Source of the DNA: Oscillospiraceae bacterium
GTDB lineage: Bacteria; Bacillota; Clostridia; Oscillospirales; Oscillospiraceae
Direction: 5' to 3'
DNA length: 7,427 nt
NCBI GenBank assembly: GCA_017405545.1
Contig: JAFRAF010000095.1
Location: forward strand, 1 to 7,427
The notes beneath the pieces are model-generated. The model saw only the letters and a list, made by a program, of their open reading frames with translations. It had not been told where the DNA came from and did not search any database. The translations under genes and the position numbers were made by a program. This document shows, one piece after another, positions 1 to 6,014 of the stretch; the stretch's first letter is position 1; each line of letters begins with the position of its first letter.

Positions 1-1322
1 CAGCTGATATAAACCTGTGACCCTTCACCGTAGAGTGTAAAGACCACGGCGAAGTTCTCCCCATAGGAAATGGGCACGGGCTTTTTCAGCTTGACCGTGT
101 GGAAGCCGCCGAATTCAAAGGTTCCCCCCTGTTCCAGCGCCAGGGTCCCGGAATCGGGGACGGAGGAGTCGGACAGATTCGTGTATACCGCCAGCTCGTA
201 GTACACATTCGGACTAGGCACATATATAGAGGCGGCCTTCAGCAGCTCCAGGCCGTGGGAAGTGAACACATTGGCCGCTTTTGAGCCATTTGGCGGGAGC
301 TGCTCGTACCAGTTGGCGGAGAGGGTGCCGTCATACTGGTAGTTGTTGTAATAGTTATCATGTGACTCAAGGACATAGAAATATACCGCTGAATCACTGG
401 CGTTCACGTACTCGTCCTCATACGACATGTAGCTGTATCCCTTGTCGCCGTAGCTCTCACCCCAGCTGTTTTTTATTATCCAGGCCCCATCCCGGGAGGG
501 GCGAACGGCTTCAGGGAAATTATACCGGGAATAGTTGTCGTCCCAGCCCACGCATGTCACCGCGTGTGCGCTGTCATAGCTTCCGCCAGCCACAGACTTT
601 TTGTAGCAGCAGGCTCCGTTCGCACTGTTCACACAGGCAGTGTTAATTATACATGATACGGATCCGGCCCCGCATTCCATTATGGCGGCTTTTACAGCCT
701 CGGTATTTGAAATGGGTATCCGATAGAAATCCGTCAGATGCGCGGCATCATATGTGTATGCATATTTGGGATCGATGCCCTTGTCCCAGATGTCGGCATC
801 CTTCAAACTGCTGTAGGCCAGGGCAGGTTCCCGCTCGCTGGCCGGGCCCTCCCAGCGCATCATGGTCAGGGCCGCAACTTGGTCCGTCGCGCCGGTATTA
901 TAGTATTTGTCCTTGATATTCCCGGTATCCTCGATCCAGGTCCGCTCTCCCTTAAGCATGCCCAACCGATCATAGGCGTCGGTAAAGGAAAACCAGCTCA
1001 GGTGGAATTCCGAAAGATTTATCGTGGACGCGGTTACGGGCTGCCCGGTATACCAGTCCGTGTGCTTATGCTTTATCATGTATGTCTCCGCACAGGCGCA
1101 GGCGGCATGGGCCCAGCAGTTTCCCCACGGTTGAGTCTTTACCGGGGTCACATAGCCGTAGTCCCGGCTGTCATAGCGGGAGGGTATATCCCCGCCCTGT
1201 GTTGTAAGCTCAAAGTCGGGTGCGGGCTCCTGTATGGCCTGCTGCGTATCCGCCGCTAAGGCGGGCACTGTACTCAGCGCCAGCAAAAGCACCAGCAGCA
1301 GGGCAATTATTCTCTTATTCAC
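1..1322 (-). CDS. Secreted C1A (papain-family) cysteine protease with lectin-like domain, 3' end missing
   Basis: An open frame of 440 codons runs from a GTG at 1322 off the left edge. The GTG is preceded by a strong AAAGGAGAG site seven bases upstream. Residues 1-23 are a signal peptide (NKR, a long Leu/Ala core, then ALA before A24), so export is expected. The papain fold follows: the catalytic cysteine is C69 in QPWGNCWAHA, the histidine is H253 in SAHAVTCVGWDD and the asparagine is N285 in IKNSWGESYGDKGY. From about residue 320 the chain resembles the lectin-like domain that often follows clostridial C1A peptidases (NNYQYDG, then ANVFTS and a beta-rich stretch with YYELAVYTN). Homologues often carry further surface-attachment modules, which would lie outside the window. 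The segment 217-239 is cysteine-rich. Q64 lies five rather than six residues before C69. Family assignment is secure; the substrate is unknown. Confidence 0.95.
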   Translation of the reverse strand, partial: MNKRIIALLLVLLLALSTVPALAADTQQAIQEPAPDFELTTQGGDIPSRYDSRDYGYVTPVKTQPWGNCWAHAACACAETYMIKHKHTDWYTGQPVTASTINLSEFHLSWFSFTDAYDRLGMLKGERTWIEDTGNIKDKYYNTGATDQVAALTMMRWEGPASEREPALAYSSLKDADIWDKGIDPKYAYTYDAAHLTDFYRIPISNTEAVKAAIMECGAGSVSCIINTACVNSANGACCYKKSVAGGSYDSAHAVTCVGWDDNYSRYNFPEAVRPSRDGAWIIKNSWGESYGDKGYSYMSYEDEYVNASDSAVYFYVLESHDNYYNNYQYDGTLSANWYEQLPPNGSKAANVFTSHGLELLKAASIYVPSPNVYYELAVYTNLSDSSVPDSGTLALEQGGTFEFGGFHTVKLKKPVPISYGENFAVVFTLYGEGSQVYIS

Positions 1323-1398
1323 GTTATCTCTCCTTTCCTTAAAAATCGTACTCTCCGTTTTTTCATCTTGTCCATTGTTTTGTGCTTTTTATTATTAA

Positions 1399-1428
1399 AG
1401 TATAGCATACACCCTTTACTTAAGGCAA
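1399..1428 (-). promoter_or_regulatory. Putative sigma-A promoter of the protease gene
   Basis: On the minus strand a TTGCCT box (1428-1423) is followed after 18 bases by TATACT (1404-1399). This would start transcription near 1392 and give a leader of about 70 bases before the GTG at 1322. The -35 box matches consensus at four of six positions and the -10 at five of six, so the call is moderate. Confidence 0.5.
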
Positions 1429-1490
1429 TAGGTGTTTTCCCGTTCAGCGGCGACGTTCGCGGCTGTAAGAATAACTCCGGATACGGCAAA

Positions 1491-1514
1491 GGAGCCCCCG
1501 TTCTCAGGGGCTCC
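1491..1514. terminator. Hairpin, probable bidirectional terminator
   Basis: GGAGCCCC (1491-1498) and GGGGCTCC (1507-1514) form a perfect 8-bp stem with an 8-base loop. The plus side is followed by CGTTTTT and the minus side by only TTT. The hairpin lies just downstream of the minus-strand relic at 1547-1662 and was probably the terminator of the ancestral gene, although the T-run is better on plus. No plus-strand gene that needs it was found. Confidence 0.55.
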
Positions 1515-1546
1515 CGTTTTTCAGTCCGCAGTAACGCGCTTATTGA

Positions 1547-1662
1547 TTATACTAACTCCCTCAGCGCCTCCGCAAGGGGTGTGACGGGCCTTCCGAGTAC
1601 ACTTGTCCGGCAGTATTGCCGTTTTTCTTCGGCGCGCCGTTGAGTATGACTATCTTTTTCAT
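1547..1662 (-). pseudogene. Relic: flavodoxin-like reductase N-terminus joined out of frame to an oxidoreductase-like C-terminus
   Basis: An ATG at 1662 sits behind a good AAAGGAAG ribosome site. It opens MKKIVILNGAPKKNGNTAG, the first beta strand and FMN-phosphate loop of NADPH-dependent FMN reductases (usual form GSPRKxGNT). The frame then breaks down and stops at 1561 after 33 codons, where the family needs about 180. In the next frame the same DNA reads SVLGRPVTPLAEALRELV and stops at 1547. That resembles the LGRxxxxLxExL tail of NmrA/NAD(P)-binding reductases. A stem-loop lies 32 bases further on. The simplest account is a large internal deletion that removed nearly all of one gene, or the junction of two adjacent genes. 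Start, ribosome site and downstream hairpin survive. The N-terminal assignment is good; the tail is a weaker match, since only about 18 residues are visible. Confidence 0.7.
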
Positions 1663-1726
1663 TTCAAACACTTCCTTTTTTTATCGATTACGTGTTAAAC
1701 AACATCCCCGTTAAATACAATAAATA

Positions 1727-1770
1727 AAAAGCATATTTCACTTGCTTTTCTTGCTAAAATGCAATATCAT
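1727..1770 (+). promoter_or_regulatory. Probable promoter and operator of the first TetR gene
   Basis: Two inverted repeats lie just before the TetR gene. AAAAGCA (1727-1733) pairs with TGCTTTT (1743-1749) across 9 bases. TTGC (1751-1754) pairs with GCAA (1761-1764) across TAAAAT, which could itself be an extended -10 box (TGCTAAAAT). An alternative promoter is TTGCTT (1742-1747), 17 bases, TATCAT (1765-1770). Either way the repeats overlap the promoter, as expected for TetR autorepression and control of the divergent gene, now a relic. Binding is inferred. Confidence 0.45.
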
Positions 1771-1788
1771 AAAAATGAGGTGATAATC

Positions 1789-2385
1789 ATGCCCATGAAA
1801 GACCGCACAAAGCTCATGTTCGCTGATGCGCTGGAGGAACTGCTGAAGACCACGACCCTTGAAAAGCTGCGCGTGTCCCATCTCTGCGAGTACTGCGGGA
1901 CCACTACGCCGACTTTTTACTACTACTTTCACGACAAGTATGAGCTCGTGGCATGGATGTTCCTCATGGACTTTGCCGGTGAGGTCGGAGATAAGCCGCC
2001 CGGCTATTCCTTGGACGTGCTCATATCCATGACCAAGCGCATGGAAAAGCGCAAGGCATTCTATCAGAAGGCCTTTTCCGACCGCTCCCAGAACTCCATC
2101 GTCGATTACATGACGGACTTCAATATCCAGATAGCCGCCGAGGCAGTCAAATACGCCACGGGGGCAGAGGGGCTGAGCCGTGACCAGCTCTTCGCGCTGA
2201 AGTATCACAATTACGGCATAATGGGCATATTCCGGGACTGGCTCTTCGAGGGCGAATTCACTGTCGAGGAGTTCAATCAGCGGCTTTACGAACGCACACC
2301 GGACTTCCTGAAGGAGGCCTTCGCGGTGTTTCCCTACTCCACAGCCGACATACTGAGAAAAACCGGCAAAAAGACGCGCAAATAA
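1789..2385 (+). CDS. TetR/AcrR-family transcriptional regulator
   Basis: A 198-residue one-component repressor. Residues 5-50 are the TetR DNA-binding domain, with the helix-turn-helix near 27-47 ending in the classic TFYYYFHDKYEL. The remaining all-helical part should bind a ligand and dimerise, but gives no hint of the ligand. An in-frame ATG at 1759 exists, but the ATG at 1789 follows GAGGTGA at a good distance whereas 1759 has no ribosome site, so 1789 is preferred. The HTH contains a CEYC pair (C33 and C36), which may be structural or thiol-sensitive. The gene diverges from the flavin-reductase relic at 1547-1662, which was probably its original target. It converges on the dehydrogenase gene, with a shared terminator between them. 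The family is certain; the regulon is inferred. Confidence 0.92.
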   Translation: MPMKDRTKLMFADALEELLKTTTLEKLRVSHLCEYCGTTTPTFYYYFHDKYELVAWMFLMDFAGEVGDKPPGYSLDVLISMTKRMEKRKAFYQKAFSDRSQNSIVDYMTDFNIQIAAEAVKYATGAEGLSRDQLFALKYHNYGIMGIFRDWLFEGEFTVEEFNQRLYERTPDFLKEAFAVFPYSTADILRKTGKKTRK

Positions 2386-2390
2386 AAATC

Positions 2391-2423
2391 AGCCGGGCAG
2401 CTGAGCCTTTCAGCTGCCCGGCT
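2391..2423. terminator. Bidirectional intrinsic terminator
   Basis: AGCCGGGCAGCTGA (2391-2404) and TCAGCTGCCCGGCT (2410-2423) form a perfect 14-bp stem with a 5-base loop. It lies between two convergent genes, 5 bases after the TetR stop and 41 bases past the dehydrogenase stop. The minus-strand side is followed by GATTTTTATT, a good T-tract; the plus-strand side by TCTTATAT. Confidence 0.88.
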
Positions 2424-2464
2424 TCTTATATGCCGTTTTTATTAGGTGCTCTGCCGTTAATGCG

Positions 2465-3631
2465 TCACATGGATCGCTTCAGTATCTCCATGACCTCGTC
2501 CTTGTTGAGAACCTTGTAGCCGCCCTCCAGGATATAAACGCCCCTGGCTATGCCAGGGAGCATGTCCTCGGTGACTCCCAGCTCCCGCAGGTTCATGGCC
2601 ATGCCAAGTTCCTCCATCCAGCTGCCCATGGCCTGCAGGCCCTCCTCGGCCACCTGCTCGTCCGTCTTGCCCGCGGGGTCCACGCCCCACACGTTTTCGG
2701 CAAAGCGCTTGAACTTTGCAAGGCCGTAGGGCAGGATATAGCGGTAATAGGGCAGGGTCACGGCGGACAGGGTGTGGCCGTGGGTCTCATCCGTATAAGC
2801 GCCCACGGACTGGCCGAACATGTGGACCATCCAGTCTGTGGTCTTGCCCTTCTCCACCAGGGAGTTCAGGGCCCATGTGGCCGTCCACATGATATTGCTG
2901 CGGGCCTCGTAGTCCTCCGGGTTTTTGAGGGCGGCCCGGCTGCTGTTTATCAGGGAGTGCATGAGCCCCTCCATGATGTAGTCGGAGGTGTTGTCGTCCG
3001 TACCGGAGAAATACTGCTCGTTTATGTGGCTCATGATGTCGTATATGCCGCCCACCATCTGCTTTTTCGGCAGGGTGAAGGTCAGCTTCGGGTTCAGCAC
3101 CGCAAACTTGGGTATGACGTCGTCGTCGAACACACGGCCGATCTTCAGCTTTTTCTCCGTATGGGTTATGACCGAGCCGCTGTTCATCTCCGAGCCCGTG
3201 CCCACCATGGTCAGCACCACGCCCACGGGGATTACGCGGTTCTCTACCGCCTCCATGCGCCAGTAGAACCTCTCCCATGGGTCCTCGTCGCACCAGGCGG
3301 ATACGGAAACGGCCTTGGAGTAGTCGCTGACGGAGCCGCCGCCCACGGCAAGTATCAGATCCACGTCGTTTTCACGGGCTATCCTGCTGCCCTCGTACAC
3401 CTTTTCAATCGTGGGGTTGGGCATGACGCCGGATACCTCCACCACTTCCTTGCCCCTCTCCCTGAGGATGGCGATGATCTTATCGTACAGGCCGGTTTTC
3501 TTTATGGAGCCGCCGCCGTAGGTCAGCAGGACCTTTTTGCCGTAGTTGTCCAGCTCGGGGCCCAGGCTGTCCAGGGCGTTTTCCCCGAAAAACAGCTTCG
3601 TGGGGTTATAGTAAGTAAAATTACCTAACAT
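2465..3631 (-). CDS. Iron-containing alcohol/aldehyde dehydrogenase, YqhD/butanol dehydrogenase type
   Basis: This 388-residue cytoplasmic enzyme should reduce aldehydes to alcohols (or the reverse) with NAD(P)H, as in fermentative alcohol formation or detoxification of reactive aldehydes. The N-terminal Rossmann-like half carries GGGSIKKTG (39-47) and GGGSVSDYSKA (97-107), the cofactor-binding loops of the YqhD/BDH branch. The C-terminal helical half supplies the predicted metal ligands D198 and H202 (YDIMSH), H270 (WMVHMFG) and H284 (DETHGHT), with spacing matching the YqhD metal site. Full length, no lesions. The ATG at 3631 follows AAGGAGAG by seven bases. It is transcribed divergently from a TetR gene through an overlapping promoter pair, which suggests direct control by that regulator. 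NADPH preference is suggested by the GGGS loop but not proven. Confidence 0.95.
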   Translation of the reverse strand: MLGNFTYYNPTKLFFGENALDSLGPELDNYGKKVLLTYGGGSIKKTGLYDKIIAILRERGKEVVEVSGVMPNPTIEKVYEGSRIARENDVDLILAVGGGSVSDYSKAVSVSAWCDEDPWERFYWRMEAVENRVIPVGVVLTMVGTGSEMNSGSVITHTEKKLKIGRVFDDDVIPKFAVLNPKLTFTLPKKQMVGGIYDIMSHINEQYFSGTDDNTSDYIMEGLMHSLINSSRAALKNPEDYEARSNIMWTATWALNSLVEKGKTTDWMVHMFGQSVGAYTDETHGHTLSAVTLPYYRYILPYGLAKFKRFAENVWGVDPAGKTDEQVAEEGLQAMGSWMEELGMAMNLRELGVTEDMLPGIARGVYILEGGYKVLNKDEVMEILKRSM

Positions 3632-3707
3632 AGCATTCTCTCCTTAATCATATCGGCGCTTTGTTCGGCAAAGCCTTGATTATAATAATAAAGCTCACGC
3701 CCCAACT

Positions 3708-3728
3708 TTTTTCGAAAATGCCGAAAAA
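3708..3728. promoter_or_regulatory. Inverted repeat in the dehydrogenase leader
   Basis: TTTTTCG (3708-3714) and CGAAAAA (3722-3728) form a perfect 7-7-7 repeat. It would lie about 20-40 bases into the dehydrogenase transcript. It could be a secondary operator or an RNA hairpin. Its role is not evident, and A/T-rich arms raise the odds of chance. Confidence 0.3.
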
Positions 3729-3754
3729 CAAGTAATAAAGCGTAGCTTAAATAT

Positions 3755-3783
3755 ATAATAACTTACATTTTAACTCTTGTCAA
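3755..3783 (-). promoter_or_regulatory. Sigma-A promoter of the dehydrogenase gene
   Basis: On the minus strand a perfect TTGACA (3783-3778) is followed after exactly 17 bases by TATTAT (3760-3755). Transcription would start near 3748 and give a leader of about 117 bases. A second possible -10, TATAAT at 3684-3679, has a poorer -35 and is less likely. Confidence 0.7.
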
Positions 3784-3805
3784 CACATTTCCCCTGTTGT
3801 ATAAT
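3777..3805 (+). promoter_or_regulatory. Sigma-A promoter of the second TetR gene, with internal inverted repeat
   Basis: TTGTCA (3777-3782), 17 bases, then a perfect TATAAT (3800-3805). Its -35 overlaps the -35 of the divergent dehydrogenase promoter by five bases. The spacer holds CAACA (3781-3785) and TGTTG (3795-3799) nine bases apart, a candidate TetR operator that also covers the minus-strand -35. Promoter call is strong; operator call is inferred. Confidence 0.7.
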
Positions 3806-3844
3806 AGGGCATACAGGGACATCATCATTGGAGATGAACACATC

Positions 3845-4501
3845 ATGGCAGACTTTATTCGGGCCCGCAGCCCGGAGCATAAGGAGCAGCGCGTGGCGGA
3901 AATAAAGGCCGCGGCGGAGGCGCTGTTCGCCGAGAAGACCTATCATGAGATAACGCTCACTGCCATCGCGGAAAAGCTCAGCTGGACCCGGGCAGCCCTG
4001 TATAAATACTTCACCACAAAAGAGGAGATCTTCCTCCTTCTGTGCGAGGAAAAGCGCAACCTCTACTTTGACGCCCTGCGGGCGGCATTCCCTGAGGGCT
4101 GCAGCTATCCCCTGGGCGTGTACGCCCGGGTCTGGTCCGGCATACTCAGCGCCCACCGGGACTATCTCCGCTACAGCGATATCCTCACCACGATAATCGA
4201 GACCAATGTGTCCGTGGAGCGTCTGGCGGAGTACAAGCGGAACTACTTCGAAAACGCCTTTGACATCTCGGAGCGCATGCACCGGAATCTGGGCATCAGC
4301 GTTGAGGACGCCTATGAGCTGTCCGTGTCCGTCCACTTTCACGCCGTGGGGCTGGGGGGCATATGCTACGGCAATCCCCTTGTCCAGCAGGCCGTTGAAC
4401 TGGCGGGCATAGAGGCCTCGAAGATAGATTTTCAGGACTGCATGCGCAGGTTCATAGAGATGAACCTCATGTACTACTGCGGCGGGAAGAGCCCCGCCTG
4501 A
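3845..4501 (+). CDS. TetR/AcrR-family transcriptional regulator, divergent from the dehydrogenase
   Basis: A 218-residue repressor. Residues 15-62 are a textbook TetR DNA-binding domain: KAAAEALFAEKTYHEITL, then the HTH IAEKLSWTRAALYKYFTTKEE at 41-61. The C-terminal helices form the ligand-binding and dimerisation part. An upstream in-frame TTG at 3797 lies inside the promoter -10 region and cannot be the start. The ATG at 3845 has GGAG about ten bases upstream, slightly long but acceptable. An overlapping ATG at 3834 is out of frame. The divergent arrangement with the dehydrogenase and the shared promoter region make it the probable regulator of both itself and that enzyme, perhaps sensing an aldehyde or alcohol. 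The ligand is unknown. Confidence 0.93.
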   Translation: MADFIRARSPEHKEQRVAEIKAAAEALFAEKTYHEITLTAIAEKLSWTRAALYKYFTTKEEIFLLLCEEKRNLYFDALRAAFPEGCSYPLGVYARVWSGILSAHRDYLRYSDILTTIIETNVSVERLAEYKRNYFENAFDISERMHRNLGISVEDAYELSVSVHFHAVGLGGICYGNPLVQQAVELAGIEASKIDFQDCMRRFIEMNLMYYCGGKSPA

Positions 4502-4522
4502 CAATAAAACACAGCTTACGCC

Positions 4523-4595
4523 CCGGCTATTCTTTTCCCCCCTTTTTATAGCCGGAGAGCCCCGGAGTCTGGACGCGCGCCTTGCTCCGGGGCTC
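4523..4595. terminator. Two adjacent hairpins between convergent genes
   Basis: CCGGCTAT (4523-4530) pairs with ATAGCCGG (4548-4555). Immediately after, GAGCCCCGGAG (4557-4567) pairs with CTCCGGGGCTC (4585-4595). The stems separate the convergent TetR and flavoprotein genes. The first loop contains TTTTT and the second stem is followed on plus by AAATTATAT, so neither has a textbook T-tract. Probably a terminator region for both strands. Confidence 0.6.
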
Positions 4596-4619
4596 AAATT
4601 ATATCATTATATTTATCCG

Positions 4620-5255
4620 CTAACGCACGAAGTTTGTCATTATCTTGTCCTCCGCCCGAGGCAGCGCGATACCGGCTTTCTTCCCCGCCTCAAGGCAGCG
4701 CAGCATATAGGCCATATTGCGGGCCAGCTCCCGCATGACCTGCATGCCCTCCTTATCCTCCGCCACCTGCTCCGGAGTCATACCGTGCACCATGTTCCAG
4801 TAGCGGGCGGTCACGATGGGCATCTGGAACATGGAAAAGTACCTGTTGATCTGGTCCAGGGTCACCGTGGTGCCGGCGCGTCTTGCCGACACGACACAGC
4901 AGGCGGGCTTCATGAAAAAGGCGTCGGCCTGTCCGCCCATATTGGCGGAGAAGAAGAGCCTGTCCATAAAGGATGAGAGGTTGCCCGCCATGGACGCGCA
5001 GTGTACGGGCGAGCCGAACACATAGCCGTCAGCCGCATATATCTTTTCCCTGACTTCGTTGACCACATCGTCAAATGCGCATTTCCCCAGCTTAGCGCAG
5101 GAGCGGCAGCCGACGCATCCGCCTATGGGCTTGTTCCCTATCCACAGTATCTCGCTGTCGATCCCTTCCCGCTCAAATTCCCCCGCCATTTCCGACAGGG
5201 CCGTAAACACACAGCCCTCCTTGTGGGGCGAGCCGTTGATCATCAAGACCTTCAT
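4620..5255 (-). CDS. Flavodoxin-fold NAD(P)H-dependent oxidoreductase, Isf-like
   Basis: A 211-residue flavoprotein of the NADPH-dependent FMN reductase/iron-sulfur flavoprotein group. The N-terminal MKVLMINGSPHKEG (1-14) is the first strand and FMN-phosphate loop, and GSPVHCASMAGNLSSFMDR (81-99) is the second flavin-binding segment. Between them lie C47, C50, C53 and C59, spaced CX2CX2CX5C, the compact motif that holds a [4Fe-4S] cluster in the archaeal Isf proteins. Related bacterial reductases also carry it, so a cluster is likely but unproven. Such proteins pass electrons to quinones, nitro compounds or oxygen species. The ATG at 5255 follows AAGGAAGGAG. It lies 90 bases behind the MarR gene on the same strand, probably in one operon. 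The usual GNT after the loop is replaced by GCV. The substrate is unknown. Confidence 0.88.
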   Translation of the reverse strand: MKVLMINGSPHKEGCVFTALSEMAGEFEREGIDSEILWIGNKPIGGCVGCRSCAKLGKCAFDDVVNEVREKIYAADGYVFGSPVHCASMAGNLSSFMDRLFFSANMGGQADAFFMKPACCVVSARRAGTTVTLDQINRYFSMFQMPIVTARYWNMVHGMTPEQVAEDKEGMQVMRELARNMAYMLRCLEAGKKAGIALPRAEDKIMTNFVR

Positions 5256-5345
5256 ATGATTTCTCCTTCCTTATACTATGTATGTTTATCTCCGGGCGCC
5301 GATCGCCATTCGTATTAAGGGCTTTTCGGCGTCTGACTGAGCCTC

Positions 5346-5801
5346 TTAATTCTCCTGCTTCTTTTCCAATATCAGGGAGTCCCCGGTGAGCTTCCAGGCC
5401 TGCAGCTTGTCGGCGATCCTCAGGAGGGTATCGGTATCCTCGTCCCCGAGCAGATCCCTCATCCCGTCCTGGGCGCTTTCCCAGCGTTTCCTCGCCTTTT
5501 GCAGGATCTCATTGCCCGCCTCGGACAGCCTGTACTGCTTTCCCCGGCCTGCCCCGCCTTCCTCTATCCAGCCCCGGCGAGACAGCCCCTGTATATTTCT
5601 GACCACAGTACTGCGCTCCAGTCCCACACACTTGGCCCAGTCCGTGGCGTTGATCGTGCCCCATTGGGACAAAACAAGCAGCAAATGGTACTGGGCTGAA
5701 GTCAGCCCCAGCTCGCTGAACCAGCGGTCGTAGTACTCGATAACCGCGCCTGAGCTGCGCCGCAGATTCGTACATATACATCTGTTGTTCTTATTTGCCA
5801 A
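5346..5801 (-). CDS. MarR-family winged-helix regulator
   Basis: A 151-residue repressor-type regulator. N-terminal dimerisation helix (9-30, NLRRSSGAVIEYYDRWFSE), then the winged helix: HTH 50-78 with recognition helix LERSTVVRNIQGLSRRGW, and a beta wing at 80-95 (EGGAGRGKQYRLSEAG), closed by C-terminal dimerisation helices. The start is TTG at 5801, supported by GAGGCGGTGA, one mismatch from the full anti-Shine-Dalgarno complement, at seven bases; no better ATG is present. C8 and C10 form a CxC pair just before the first helix, as in other MarR proteins with a CxCxNLRR start, and C58 lies in the HTH, so thiol or redox sensing is possible. It precedes the Isf-like flavoprotein, which it probably controls. 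The inducer is unknown. Confidence 0.92.
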   Translation of the reverse strand: MANKNNRCICTNLRRSSGAVIEYYDRWFSELGLTSAQYHLLLVLSQWGTINATDWAKCVGLERSTVVRNIQGLSRRGWIEEGGAGRGKQYRLSEAGNEILQKARKRWESAQDGMRDLLGDEDTDTLLRIADKLQAWKLTGDSLILEKKQEN

Positions 5802-5819
5802 AATATCACCGCCTCAAAT

Positions 5820-5835
5820 AGTGTGTATATACACT
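5820..5835. promoter_or_regulatory. Palindrome, candidate MarR operator
   Basis: AGTGTGTATATACACT is a 16-bp palindrome with one mismatched pair. It lies about 7-22 bases downstream of the predicted MarR transcription start and 18 bases before the TTG start codon, a natural position for autorepression of the marR-flavoprotein operon. Binding is inferred from symmetry and position. Confidence 0.55.
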
Positions 5836-5848
5836 GTATCTGCAATGT

Positions 5849-5877
5849 ATATTATCAGGTATTCGCCGCATTGTCAA
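5849..5877 (-). promoter_or_regulatory. Sigma-A promoter of the MarR-flavoprotein operon
   Basis: Minus strand TTGACA (5877-5872), 17-base spacer, TAATAT (5854-5849). Predicted start near 5842, about 40 bases before the TTG start codon. Confidence 0.7.
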
Positions 5878-5929
5878 GTGTTTTTTCACATCTTCCCGCC
5901 GTGATTTTGCAGGGGACAAAAGAAAACAA

Positions 5930-5958
5930 GTGACAGAACATCATTTTTGTGTTAAAAT
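5930..5958 (+). promoter_or_regulatory. Sigma-A promoter of the acetyltransferase gene
   Basis: GTGACA (5930-5935), 17-base spacer, TAAAAT (5953-5958), each one mismatch from consensus. Transcription would start near 5965, about 50 bases before the ATG. Confidence 0.6.
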
Positions 5959-5965
5959 AGCTGAA

Positions 5966-5986
5966 TCGAGCCCTGCCGGGGCTCGA
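5966..5986 (+). other. Stem-loop at the predicted 5' end of the acetyltransferase mRNA
   Basis: TCGAGCCC (5966-5973) and GGGCTCGA (5979-5986) form a perfect 8-bp stem with a 5-base loop. It begins right at the predicted transcription start and is not followed by a T-tract, so it is not a terminator. It may stabilise the mRNA 5' end or act as a DNA operator. Confidence 0.5.
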
Positions 5987-6014
5987 ATATCACTCACGTT
6001 GAAAAGAGGCAGCT

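Noticed and set aside
738..1259. 173-codon plus-strand open frame and neighbouring frames at 99-916
   Set aside because: All are antisense to the protease frame, which has a signal peptide and catalytic motifs.
1368..1643. 91-codon plus-strand open frame in the intergenic stretch
   Set aside because: It crosses the protease promoter, the hairpin at 1491-1514 and the antisense of the relic. It has no good ribosome site and no family resemblance.
2774..3628. 284-codon plus-strand open frame opposite the dehydrogenase
   Set aside because: It is antisense to a clear, full-length dehydrogenase. Its residues (many His, Val, Gly, Ala) are what GC-rich codons give in the shadow frame, and it matches no family.
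3797..3844. Upstream TTG start for the second TetR protein
   Set aside because: The codon lies within the promoter, just before the TATAAT box, so it would not be transcribed.
3770..4597. 275-codon minus-strand open frame opposite the second TetR gene
   Set aside because: It lies antisense to a convincing TetR protein, crosses the terminator hairpins and the promoter, and has no recognisable domain.
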